This document shows, piece after piece, positions 14,806 to 21,672 of a stretch of 21,884 nucleotides of DNA. The DNA comes from JAFAVN01 sp036378375 (GTDB lineage: Bacteria; Verrucomicrobiota; Verrucomicrobiia; Chthoniobacterales; JAFAMB01), in the NCBI GenBank assembly GCA_036378375.1, contig DASUWQ010000068.1, positions 1 to 21,884 of the forward strand. The letters run 5' to 3'. Both the position numbers and the translations under genes were made by a program. Within the stretch, counting starts at the first letter, position 1, and each line of letters begins with the position of its first letter. The notes beneath the pieces were generated by a model. That model was not told the DNA's origin, did not search any database, and saw only the letters and a program-made list of their open reading frames with translations.

Positions 14806-15477
14806 TCAATACCTGCGTGTCCATGACTCGGTGCCGTACTTCACGTTAGCGATACGCTCGGCTAACGACGTTGTCACGGTCGAAAGCATCCTTTTCTCTA
14901 CGGCAAGCGACAACGTGTGCGCGAGCTGAGCTGCGAATCCGGATTCGACCGAAATTTGCTGGATGCTTCCTTGAAGAATGACGCCCGTGCGTAAACGCCG
15001 GATGGCCGCGCCCGCAACCTTAACCCCGTCAACTTCGACATCGTTTTCCACAGATTTCGCAAAACAAGCGGCAACCGGATCTGTCCCAGGTGCCGTTTCG
15101 GAACCTTTGACCACCACCGCACCGGCGCGCCCCATGGCCTTTAGGGTCCGTGCGATAGCAGCGTGCATTCCTCTATAGAGATCTCGATTCGGAGGCGGTC
15201 CAGCGTCCGATGGCAGTAACAAGGAGTAAGTGAAATCAGCTCCGTGTTCGACCACGCCGCCACCGGTCCAGCGACGGACAATTTCCCTGTCCGGATAGAG
15301 TGCGTTGGTCTGCTCCCAAGAGCTGAAATAACCAATCGAGACCGGGTGCTGTAGCCAGTGGTAGGCCCGAAACAGCGGACAATCACCGCCGCCCAAAAGC
15401 AGCGCCTCGTCGATCGCCATATTCAAAGCGGCCCGATGCGGGGTTTCATCAATTACCCATGTCAAGCGCGTAAACAT
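14806..15477 (-). CDS. LplA/LipM-family lipoate or octanoate protein ligase/transferase
   Basis: A 223-aa protein of the BPL/LplA/LipB fold, which attaches octanoyl or lipoyl groups to lipoyl domains. The signature RRWTGGGVVEHGADFTYSL (about residues 68-86) and the lysine motif DGVKVAGAAIRR (K153) are clear. C138 in AACFAKSVENDV occupies the position of the acyl-accepting cysteine of LipM-type octanoyltransferases, and the length lacks the C-terminal accessory domain of E. coli LplA. It may therefore be an amidotransferase instead of an ATP-dependent ligase. The ATG at 15477 overlaps the MFS stop by one base (TGATG); a longer frame from 15579 adds 34 low-complexity residues inside the MFS gene and is unlikely. 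The stop immediately precedes the kinase's possible GTG. Confidence 0.85.
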   Translation of the reverse strand: MFTRLTWVIDETPHRAALNMAIDEALLLGGGDCPLFRAYHWLQHPVSIGYFSSWEQTNALYPDREIVRRWTGGGVVEHGADFTYSLLLPSDAGPPPNRDLYRGMHAAIARTLKAMGRAGAVVVKGSETAPGTDPVAACFAKSVENDVEVDGVKVAGAAIRRLRTGVILQGSIQQISVESGFAAQLAHTLSLAVEKRMLSTVTTSLAERIANVKYGTESWTRRY

Positions 15478-16718
15478 CAAGATTCTCCAACCGAAACCGT
15501 CTCGACGGGATAGGCCCGCACATGGCGAGCGCTCCACACCATCAACCAGGCCGCCGCCGCGATCACCGCGAGAACCCAATACGAATTGGCGGCTCCCCAG
15601 GCTGGCAGCATTGCCGTGACCACGGCCAGGGCAGTGGATCGCAACATTCTCTCAAAGGCGGAGTAGAAGAGGTTCACGCGGCCAACGACACCGTTTGGTA
15701 CCGTCTTCAAAACAAGGATCGTACGCGCCACTCGAGAACCCGCGTTGCCCCAACCTTGCAGCACATATGAAACGAAGAAGACGATGGCGATCGGTGCCAT
15801 CGGATTCAGGGAAGCCGCTACTCCATAGACCGCGATTGTGCATAACAAAGTCGGTACCAACCCAATGCGTGCGTTAATTGCCGGAACCGAGAGGCCCGCC
15901 AGAGTCGCACCAACGGCATAACTTACTTCCCCAATGCCATAGATCTGCGGTCCTCCTCGGAGCACCTCGCGCACAAAGATCGGCGAAAGGAAATTCCCCA
16001 CCATGATAGCAAGAAAAGGTAAGTAACTTGCCAACATGACAATCGATAGTCGCGGCCGCCCGAGCAGATACTGCAAACCTTCAATCAACATTGCCCAAGC
16101 AGAAGCCGGCGCCATTGATCGCTCCTGCGCTCTCTGGTACTGCAGCCTGGACATGATGAGGAAAGCGGACAGATAAGCTGCAGCATCAATACACAAGACG
16201 CCCCAGAATGGGATCACAGCAATCAACCAGGCTCCCAGTGCGCCGGCGAACATCGATCCTGCTTGCCACTGTATTTCGATGGCGCCACTCAGACTCTCGT
16301 AGCGCTCCGGCGCAATCACTTCTTGGCTGAGCGCAAACTGCGCTGGGTAATAAACACTTGCTCCCAGCGAACCAAAACAAAATACAGTCAAGAGTTCCCA
16401 GATTTTAGTTGAGCCATCTCCCAGGATTACCGCAACGATCAGCGCGTCCAAGACAACCGCCGACCCGAGGTAGACCAGAACCACTCGCTTTCTCGAATAG
16501 CGATCAACGATTTTGCCAAAATAAGGTAACAGACAAAGAATCAAAAGCGTTACCGCGGCATTGCTGTAGCCGAGAATAGCGTTCCCATTCGGTTGTTGAA
16601 TGAGCAGCCACGGGACCGCCATGAACGTGATGCCCGCACCAACAACCAGCAGAAAATTGCCGGTTAAGATCAGCCGCGCTTTTGGGTCGGACCAAATTGT
16701 CACCATCTTTAAGAGCAT
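15477..16718 (-). CDS. Major facilitator superfamily transporter
   Basis: A 413-aa polytopic membrane protein with about twelve hydrophobic segments in two halves. Loop 2-3 has the MFS-like pattern GKIVDRYSRKRVVLVYLG (Gly, Asp and Arg/Lys-rich), which is the family A-motif, and the N-terminal half resembles EntS/MFS_3-type permeases. The substrate cannot be told from sequence. The start is taken at ATG 16718 (MLLKMVTIWSDPKARL); a TTG two codons upstream and an ATG four codons downstream are alternatives. It is the first gene of a three-gene - strand operon with the acyltransferase (1-bp overlap) and kinase. The arm of an inverted repeat begins directly upstream of the start, shared with the divergent parB. 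Confidence 0.88.
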   Translation of the reverse strand: MLLKMVTIWSDPKARLILTGNFLLVVGAGITFMAVPWLLIQQPNGNAILGYSNAAVTLLILCLLPYFGKIVDRYSRKRVVLVYLGSAVVLDALIVAVILGDGSTKIWELLTVFCFGSLGASVYYPAQFALSQEVIAPERYESLSGAIEIQWQAGSMFAGALGAWLIAVIPFWGVLCIDAAAYLSAFLIMSRLQYQRAQERSMAPASAWAMLIEGLQYLLGRPRLSIVMLASYLPFLAIMVGNFLSPIFVREVLRGGPQIYGIGEVSYAVGATLAGLSVPAINARIGLVPTLLCTIAVYGVAASLNPMAPIAIVFFVSYVLQGWGNAGSRVARTILVLKTVPNGVVGRVNLFYSAFERMLRSTALAVVTAMLPAWGAANSYWVLAVIAAAAWLMVWSARHVRAYPVETVSVGES

Positions 16719-16719
16719 T

Positions 16720-16979
16720 GGCAAAGCAGGAGTTCAAGGAGATCGGTAGGGCGAGGCTCCCGAGCGATCTGCAAGGTAAACAGGGAAATCAGGAATGTTT
16801 CGCTGGAGAGCGTTGCTGGGCCTTAACACGCGCTGAGCCGTGGTCTGCACGGGGTTTCGGCTCGGCACGAGAATTGGCGTAACAACATTTTCTGAAGTGT
16901 CCGGCACCAGCGGCTACGATAGAGCCCTTGGCTGTTTGGGAGCCTCGCCCTACCAAACTCCTGAACTCCTTGCTTTACC
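16720..16979. repeat. Inverted repeat (arms about 45 bp) in the divergent MFS/parB promoter region
   Basis: The left arm (16720-16763) reads GGCAAAGCAGGAGTTCAAGG... followed by GGTAGGGCGAGGCTCCC. The right arm (16935-16979), read on the opposite strand, gives GGTAAAGCAAGGAGTTCAGG... followed by GGTAGGGCGAGGCTCCC; the last 17 bases are identical. About 170 bp lie between the arms and must contain the promoters of both divergent genes, although I could not identify convincing -35/-10 boxes. The outer ends of the arms lie 1 bp from the MFS ATG and 29 bp from the parB ATG. The word GGAGTTCAAGGAG recurs at 21685-21697. Confidence 0.85.
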
Positions 16980-17008
16980 AAGGTAGGTCCAGTAGCTTCC
17001 CATCGGTT

Positions 17009-17896
17009 ATGGCAAAGGTAGTTCTCGGTAAGGGCCTTAGTGCTCTGATCAACACACCAAAACCGCCCGCACTTGAACCAGGAGATCGCGTCGAACGTGT
17101 TCCACTCACTGACATCGTTCCCAGCCCGCTCCAACCGAGAAAAGCGTTCAATGCGGACCAGTTACAAGAGCTAGTAGATTCGATCCGGGAGCACGGAATA
17201 ATCCAGCCGCTCATTGTCCGTCGGGTTAACGGGAAATGTGAGCTGATCGCTGGCGAACGCCGCTGGCGAGCTGCCAACCAACTCGGCCTAAGCGAAGCAC
17301 CGGTCATCCTCCGAGATGCCTCTGATCGTGACGTTTTGGAGATGGCATTGATTGAGAATCTCCAGCGCGAAGACCTGAATCCGATCGAAGAAGCTCAAGC
17401 TTATCGGCGGCTCTCCCAAGAATTCTCTATGCGACAAGAGGATATCGCGGTGCGCGTAAGTAAGAGCCGATCGGTCATCGCGAACTCGCTCCGATTGCTC
17501 GAGTTGCACCCCCAGATCCAAAGTTATCTTTCACAGGATTTATTGAGTGTTGGACATGCAAAAGTCTTATTGAGCTTAGAGAACCGGGCCGAACAACTCG
17601 CGATCGCGGAGGTCATCATTCGCCAATCTGCAACCGTCCGCATAACCGAGAAATTGGTCGCCGAACAATTGGCCCGACGTGGACTGACCAAGACCGGAAA
17701 AACCGGCTCTCGTCCAGTAGCTGCGCAGAACACCACTAATCACGCCGTGGCGCAGATTGAAAATCGGCTTCGAGACAGACTGGCCACGCACGTGGTAATT
17801 CACCACAACGATAAGCGGGGCAAAATCGAGATCCAATACTACGGCAACGATGACTTAGAGCGGATCCTATCGCTCTTAGGAGTCACATCGCATTAA
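17009..17896 (+). CDS. parB: ParB/Spo0J chromosome-partitioning protein
   Basis: A 295-aa centromere-binding CTPase of the ParABS system. The N-terminal GKGLSALI peptide (about residues 7-14) is the usual ParA-stimulating tail. The CTP-binding core shows GERRWRA (82-88) and ENLQREDLNPIEEA (116-129). A helix-turn-helix lies at about 142-165 (QEDIAVRVSKSRSVIANSLRLLEL), followed by SVGHAKVLLSL and a C-terminal dimerisation segment IEIQYYGNDDLERIL. The ATG at 17009 is chosen because it starts with MAKVVLGKGLSALI; a TTG at 16928 adds 27 residues encoded by the inverted repeat. No parA is adjacent upstream and no full parS palindrome was found here. A lipoprotein gene follows 11 bp downstream. Confidence 0.96.
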   Translation: MAKVVLGKGLSALINTPKPPALEPGDRVERVPLTDIVPSPLQPRKAFNADQLQELVDSIREHGIIQPLIVRRVNGKCELIAGERRWRAANQLGLSEAPVILRDASDRDVLEMALIENLQREDLNPIEEAQAYRRLSQEFSMRQEDIAVRVSKSRSVIANSLRLLELHPQIQSYLSQDLLSVGHAKVLLSLENRAEQLAIAEVIIRQSATVRITEKLVAEQLARRGLTKTGKTGSRPVAAQNTTNHAVAQIENRLRDRLATHVVIHHNDKRGKIEIQYYGNDDLERILSLLGVTSH

Positions 17897-17907
17897 AGTC
17901 CGTATTC

Positions 17908-18963
17908 ATGGCATCCCGCAGCGCGGTTCCATTTCGTTCGCTTCTGTTTCCGTTACTATTCGGTTTCACCCTGATACTGCTTATTTCATGTAAGCCGGTT
18001 AGCCAGGGATCTGGAGGGCCTTCAGCAAATCAGTCTCCCGAGACGCCGACCCCGCCTCTCCCTCCTCGGCGCCAGGCAATCTGGAACGATTTCGACAGCG
18101 AGCGTTCCCTTTCGACTGCGCAAGCAATCTTGAACTTTGGCAATCGGATCGCGGGCAGCACAGCCCTCGATCAGGTTCGCGGCTATCTGAAATCCAACCT
18201 GGTAACTGCTGGTTGGGAAGTAACGGAACAACCTTTCACTGAGCAGGCTCCCGGGGGACAAGAAATCCGTTTCTCCAGCCTCATCGGGCGGTATCAACGA
18301 GTGCCGCTTGCCAAACCTCTCTACTTAGTGGCTGCCCACTTCGATTCTCTTAATCTGGGATTTGCCATCGATCCCGGCGCGACCGATGGAGCTGCTAACA
18401 CCGCCGTCCTCCTTGAAATAGCCCATGCTCTTGCTCTCGATCCCCGGCTGGCTGCACACGTGGAATTGCTGTTTCTCGATGGGCACATGCCGTTTCATCA
18501 GATCACCCCTAACGACGGCCTTTTCGGCAGCCGATTTTATATTCAAATGTTACAAATCAACCGGAGCACCGATGCGGCCAGCGCTGCAGTTGTGCTTGAA
18601 CATATGGGAGGATCCGGATCGTCGTTGGGTTACGCGATGAATTCGGATGCCGGCTTAATCCAACAATTTCGATCCGCTGCCCAATCACTAAAAATCAATC
18701 TCGAAAGTGGCAAACGTCCCTTGCTTCTCGATCATGTTCCCTTCCAAAACGCGGGTACTCCTGCCATCGCGTTATTGGACCTCGATGAGTCCTATTTGAA
18801 CTCGGCCGACGATAACGCTAGCCGTCTTAGTCGCGATGCACTTGCACAAGCGGGTAGATTGGTTCTTTATTTTTTATCAGAACAAAACATTTCATCTGCG
18901 CCGGGTCCGACTCAAACCGCTCTTTCGGAGCAAGCGCTGCGACAGAGTAAGGGGAAGAATTAA
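17908..18963 (+). CDS. Lipoprotein of the M28/glutaminyl cyclase family with altered metal site (likely pseudoenzyme)
   Basis: A 351-aa exported protein with a signal peptide and lipobox LLISC (lipidated C28), then a Pro/Ser-rich linker (about 35-55). The remainder follows the M28 / glutaminyl-peptide cyclotransferase fold: AAHFDS (H144, D146), GATDGAANTAVLLEIA (D160), LLFLDGHMPFHQITPNDGLFGSRFY (187-211), LLLDHVPF (D275, H276) and YLNSADDN (297-303). In active glutaminyl cyclases the third block has DGEEAF and the last has WHTxDD; here these are DGHMPF and LNSADD. The catalytic/zinc glutamates and the last zinc histidine are thus replaced by H193/M194 and N298. Only D160 of the canonical zinc ligands remains. 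It follows parB and overlaps the glutaredoxin gene by one base (TAATG). Confidence 0.85.
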   Translation: MASRSAVPFRSLLFPLLFGFTLILLISCKPVSQGSGGPSANQSPETPTPPLPPRRQAIWNDFDSERSLSTAQAILNFGNRIAGSTALDQVRGYLKSNLVTAGWEVTEQPFTEQAPGGQEIRFSSLIGRYQRVPLAKPLYLVAAHFDSLNLGFAIDPGATDGAANTAVLLEIAHALALDPRLAAHVELLFLDGHMPFHQITPNDGLFGSRFYIQMLQINRSTDAASAAVVLEHMGGSGSSLGYAMNSDAGLIQQFRSAAQSLKINLESGKRPLLLDHVPFQNAGTPAIALLDLDESYLNSADDNASRLSRDALAQAGRLVLYFLSEQNISSAPGPTQTALSEQALRQSKGKN

Positions 18964-19217
18964 TGGATAAGCCTGAGTTGCTGCTTTACGTAAAGGCCGG
19001 TTGCCCGTGGTGCGATATGGCCGAAGAATACCTTGAGGAACACGGATACAAGTTTCGCCGGATCAACGTTCTCAGAGATCGAGTCGCTTACGACGAAATG
19101 CGGCGGATATCCGGCCAAACCTATGCTCCTACGCTTGTGGTCGGAGATGAAGTTCTTCCTGATTTTGGTCCCGAAGAGTTGGAGCACTTTTTAAAAATAC
19201 ACGAAATTCATCCATAG
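18963..19217 (+). CDS. Glutaredoxin-family thiol oxidoreductase (CPWC)
   Basis: An 84-aa single-domain protein with a thioredoxin-like fold. The dithiol active site C14-P-W-C17 occurs after the first strand (LLLYVKAGCPWC). The cis-proline loop is TYAPTLVVGDEVLPDFG, where active glutaredoxins have TxPxI/V followed by Gly-Asp. The rest is standard: helix MAEEYLEEHGYKF, then a short strand. It probably reduces disulfides or glutathione/other low-molecular-weight thiol adducts in the cytoplasm. Its ATG overlaps the stop of the upstream lipoprotein by one base and is preceded by AAGGGG, one of few Shine-Dalgarno-like sequences in the window. Confidence 0.93.
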   Translation: MDKPELLLYVKAGCPWCDMAEEYLEEHGYKFRRINVLRDRVAYDEMRRISGQTYAPTLVVGDEVLPDFGPEELEHFLKIHEIHP

Positions 19218-19241
19218 CTTTTTGTCGCTATCCGCGTACAA

Positions 19242-19269
19242 ATCTCGTTCAGCTCCGTCTGAACGAAAT
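19242..19269 (+). other. Small hairpin between the glutaredoxin gene and the next gene
   Basis: ATCTCGTTCAG (19242-19252) and CTGAACGAAAT (19259-19269) pair at ten of eleven positions around a 6-nt loop CTCCGT. No T-run follows (CTTTATAG comes next), so a canonical intrinsic terminator is not supported. It may be an RNA-processing stem or the leader of the next gene, whose ATG is 17 bp downstream. Confidence 0.5.
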
Positions 19270-19286
19270 CTTTATAGTCCCGTTTA

Positions 19287-20105
19287 ATGTTCTCGTCCCT
19301 CTTATTAGTGTTGGGTGTCGCCGTCCTAGGCCTCGGACTTCGCACCTTCCGCCAGCCGATCTTTCGACGGTTGAGCGTGGCTTGTCTCCTATTCACCTCA
19401 TTTCTTATCGGTTACTTGCCAACGGGCAGCTGGGCGGTGGGCGTGATGCTGGTTGCTTTTTGGATATTGCTGCCCTGGGTTGAAATCATCGCGAGGGTCC
19501 GCAAACTACGCCTGCCGATAGAACGCGTGTTCTCCGAATCGTCCGCTCCCCGGGATGAGCTCTTTCCCTTTCTGAATTTGTTGACCGAAGAGATCGAGAG
19601 CCAAGATTTTACCTTAGCCGACGAAGTCAGTTGTCACTGGCAAAACCAGCGGCAATTCGTCCGCCTTTTTCACCGGAGCACCGATCAGAGCCAAATGGCG
19701 GTTTGCCTGATCCACCAAGGCCGAATCGCCTTTTGCTACGTCAGTTTAATGACCCGTTCCCGAGATGGTCAGGTGTATTTGACTTGGACTTATCCTTTTG
19801 CGTACTCCCTCAAATTCTTGCCCAGCACTCGGGTGCAACGCGTCAGATCCGATCTCTCAATCGAACAAATCTGTGACGCCCATCGCTCAATGCTCTCGAA
19901 AGCCCATCTCGACAGTGTCGATGTGCAACCATTGGTTCCCGATCAAATGCGGGATTTGCTGGAGCAAGACCTAAAAGATCAAATCGAACACAACGTGAGA
20001 TCCGGGCTACTCACCCCCGCAGGCAATCGCGAGGTTCGTTACACCTGGCGCGGAATGTTGTATCTCTGGTCCCGTTTCCTGCTCGACTTCGTGCGGATGA
20101 CGTAG
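19287..20105 (+). CDS. Uncharacterised membrane-anchored protein
   Basis: A 272-aa protein I do not recognise. The N-terminus has three closely spaced hydrophobic segments (about residues 2-19, 28-47 and 50-67) separated by a basic loop (RTFRQPIFRR), followed by a basic helix (ARVRKLRLPIERV) and a soluble C-terminal domain of about 190 residues. That domain has mixed alpha/beta character, including MAVCLIHQGRIAFCYVSL and GQVYLTWTYPFAYSLKFLP, and a final amphipathic helix YLWSRFLLDFVRM. No catalytic motif is evident. It follows glutaredoxin after 69 bp on the same strand and may share its transcript. Codon use and length suggest a real gene. Confidence 0.78.
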   Translation: MFSSLLLVLGVAVLGLGLRTFRQPIFRRLSVACLLFTSFLIGYLPTGSWAVGVMLVAFWILLPWVEIIARVRKLRLPIERVFSESSAPRDELFPFLNLLTEEIESQDFTLADEVSCHWQNQRQFVRLFHRSTDQSQMAVCLIHQGRIAFCYVSLMTRSRDGQVYLTWTYPFAYSLKFLPSTRVQRVRSDLSIEQICDAHRSMLSKAHLDSVDVQPLVPDQMRDLLEQDLKDQIEHNVRSGLLTPAGNREVRYTWRGMLYLWSRFLLDFVRMT

Positions 20106-20157
20106 GACGCGCGGGCTACCAAAACGCGCCGAGTAAATCCACGCACGGCCAACAAAC

Positions 20158-20230
20158 ATGGATGGGACCTATGGGACTAATAGGACTATGTGTAATCCCA
20201 TTAGTCCCATGTGTCCCATAAGTCCCATCC
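20158..20230. repeat. Inverted arrays of a 9-bp word (ATGGGACnn) between convergent genes
   Basis: The left arm (20162-20190) reads three tandem units ATGGGACCT, ATGGGACTA, ATAGGACTA. The right arm (20193-20230), read on the opposite strand, gives four units ATGGGACTT, ATGGGACAC, ATGGGACTA, ATGGGATTA. The two arms face each other with almost no spacer, so the transcript would form a strong stem. It lies between the 3' ends of the + strand membrane-protein gene (stop 20105) and the - strand uridylyltransferase gene (stop 20265), where a bidirectional terminator would be useful. No T-rich tail is present. Confidence 0.85.
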
Positions 20231-20264
20231 GTGTAGTCACCCCGCCCCTCGATCGCGAGGACGA

Positions 20265-21659
20265 TTATCCCTCTACCACGCGATCCTCATACACCCCTGG
20301 CTTCACTTCCCGCACCTCATCGGAATCATTCTCGAACCGCACGTCTCCCACGATCTCGACCCCCGCAAGGAAACGCCACGGCCCCTTTACGGTTAGCGAG
20401 CAGCTGCGAATCAAAGATGGGACTCCCGCAGCAACCAGCTTCTCAAGTTGGTCCACCAATTTGTAATCGTCCGACAACTCGACCTTAGGAGGAACACCTC
20501 GGCGCTCAGGCAGCAAGCCGACCCGAAGCAATTCATCGAGCTCATAAGCATCCGAACGGACGGCCAATAGGTCATTCGTGGTTTTGACCGGCGAAAAACG
20601 CGATCGAGGAACTTCTACCGCCGTCGCGCCGTCAAAGCATTCGATGGCGGCACCCATTGCCGCCTCCAACTGAAAAACTTTCGGGCTCTTCTTATCTCGC
20701 GGATCAACATTTTTTTCGTTCCGAATCAGTGGCAAAGGAATGTACCCGGCCCCAGCGGTTAGTTCTTCGAACAATCTGTCTAACCTGATCCAGAGATTAT
20801 TCGTGTTGAAGTAGCGATGACGATCAATGTCTTGAAAATAGTCGAGATCTTTCTCTGGGCACTGCGCTGACTCTCGCAAAACCAATCGCTTGGAATCTAG
20901 CCGGCGCGCCAGATGGCCTCCTTTACGATCGGATGGCGTGCGACGAGTGACTTCCATTAGAAACGGCGCGACAGATTCCGCGAAGAATCGAAGCAGATTC
21001 GGGTCCAAAGTAGCGCCCAGGTTATCCGCATTTGAAACAAACAGATACTTCTTGCCCGCATCCAAAAGTTGCTTAAGCAAACCGGAACCGTATAAGCAGA
21101 CATAAAGATCGGCGTGTCCCGGTGGACACCATTCCAATGCCGGATTGGACGGCCAAGAGATCGGCAAAAGCGTTTCCTTATCGATCTTTGGTACCCGATT
21201 TTGCAGTAGCTGCATGTGCTTTGGGTCACCCAATTCCTGGTACGACTGCAGGGCCTCGATGGTGTCGTCGGTAGTGCTGAAACTGTTCATAAAAAACAGG
21301 CCCAAGCCCGGTGCCGTACTCGCGCGCAGTTGCAGAAACTGCTTCACGATAATGTCGAGAAACGTGAGATCACCACGGACTCGCAGCAGGCTTTTGGCTT
21401 TTTCCAAGCCCATGCTAGTCCCCAGCCCGCCGTTCAATTTCAAGACCAGAGTCTGGTGTAAATAGTCCCCGATGCGTTCCGGGAGTTCCCTCTCGTCCAA
21501 CGACGGCAACTGAGCAACCGGTTGAATGGCCTCTTCAGGGATCAACCCAGTATCATTGTCCAGAAGCTTCTGATACTGAAAAACAAACGCTTGTATGGCG
21601 ACCTCGCTTAATCCAGCCGATCGCATCTTCTTCTCGATCAAAGCAATCCCTTCGCTCAT
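20265..21659 (-). CDS. UTP--glucose-1-phosphate uridylyltransferase, eukaryote-type UDPGP family
   Basis: A 464-aa nucleotidyltransferase that makes UDP-glucose from UTP and glucose 1-phosphate. The nucleotide-binding loop is LVLKLNGGLGTSMGLEKAKS (about residues 71-90), the hallmark of the UDPGP (PF01704) family. Other blocks fit: PPGHADLY (179-186) for uracil binding, LFVSNADNLGATLDP (206-220), FNTNNLWI and SRFSPVKTTNDLLAVRSDAY for sugar binding. The C-terminus has left-handed-beta-helix-like content (VKGPWRFLAGVEIVGDVRF). This is unrelated to the short bacterial GalU. UDP-glucose supports cell-envelope polysaccharides, trehalose and glycogen. It is transcribed alone here; the ATG at 21659 has no evident Shine-Dalgarno. 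Confidence 0.94.
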   Translation of the reverse strand: MSEGIALIEKKMRSAGLSEVAIQAFVFQYQKLLDNDTGLIPEEAIQPVAQLPSLDERELPERIGDYLHQTLVLKLNGGLGTSMGLEKAKSLLRVRGDLTFLDIIVKQFLQLRASTAPGLGLFFMNSFSTTDDTIEALQSYQELGDPKHMQLLQNRVPKIDKETLLPISWPSNPALEWCPPGHADLYVCLYGSGLLKQLLDAGKKYLFVSNADNLGATLDPNLLRFFAESVAPFLMEVTRRTPSDRKGGHLARRLDSKRLVLRESAQCPEKDLDYFQDIDRHRYFNTNNLWIRLDRLFEELTAGAGYIPLPLIRNEKNVDPRDKKSPKVFQLEAAMGAAIECFDGATAVEVPRSRFSPVKTTNDLLAVRSDAYELDELLRVGLLPERRGVPPKVELSDDYKLVDQLEKLVAAGVPSLIRSCSLTVKGPWRFLAGVEIVGDVRFENDSDEVREVKPGVYEDRVVEG

Positions 21660-21672
21660 TAGGGCAACAAAC

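Noticed and set aside
15478..15579. 34-residue N-terminal extension of the LplA-family protein
   Set aside because: Low-complexity Gly/Arg sequence lying within the MFS gene in another frame; ATG 15477 gives the usual family start and a TGATG overlap.
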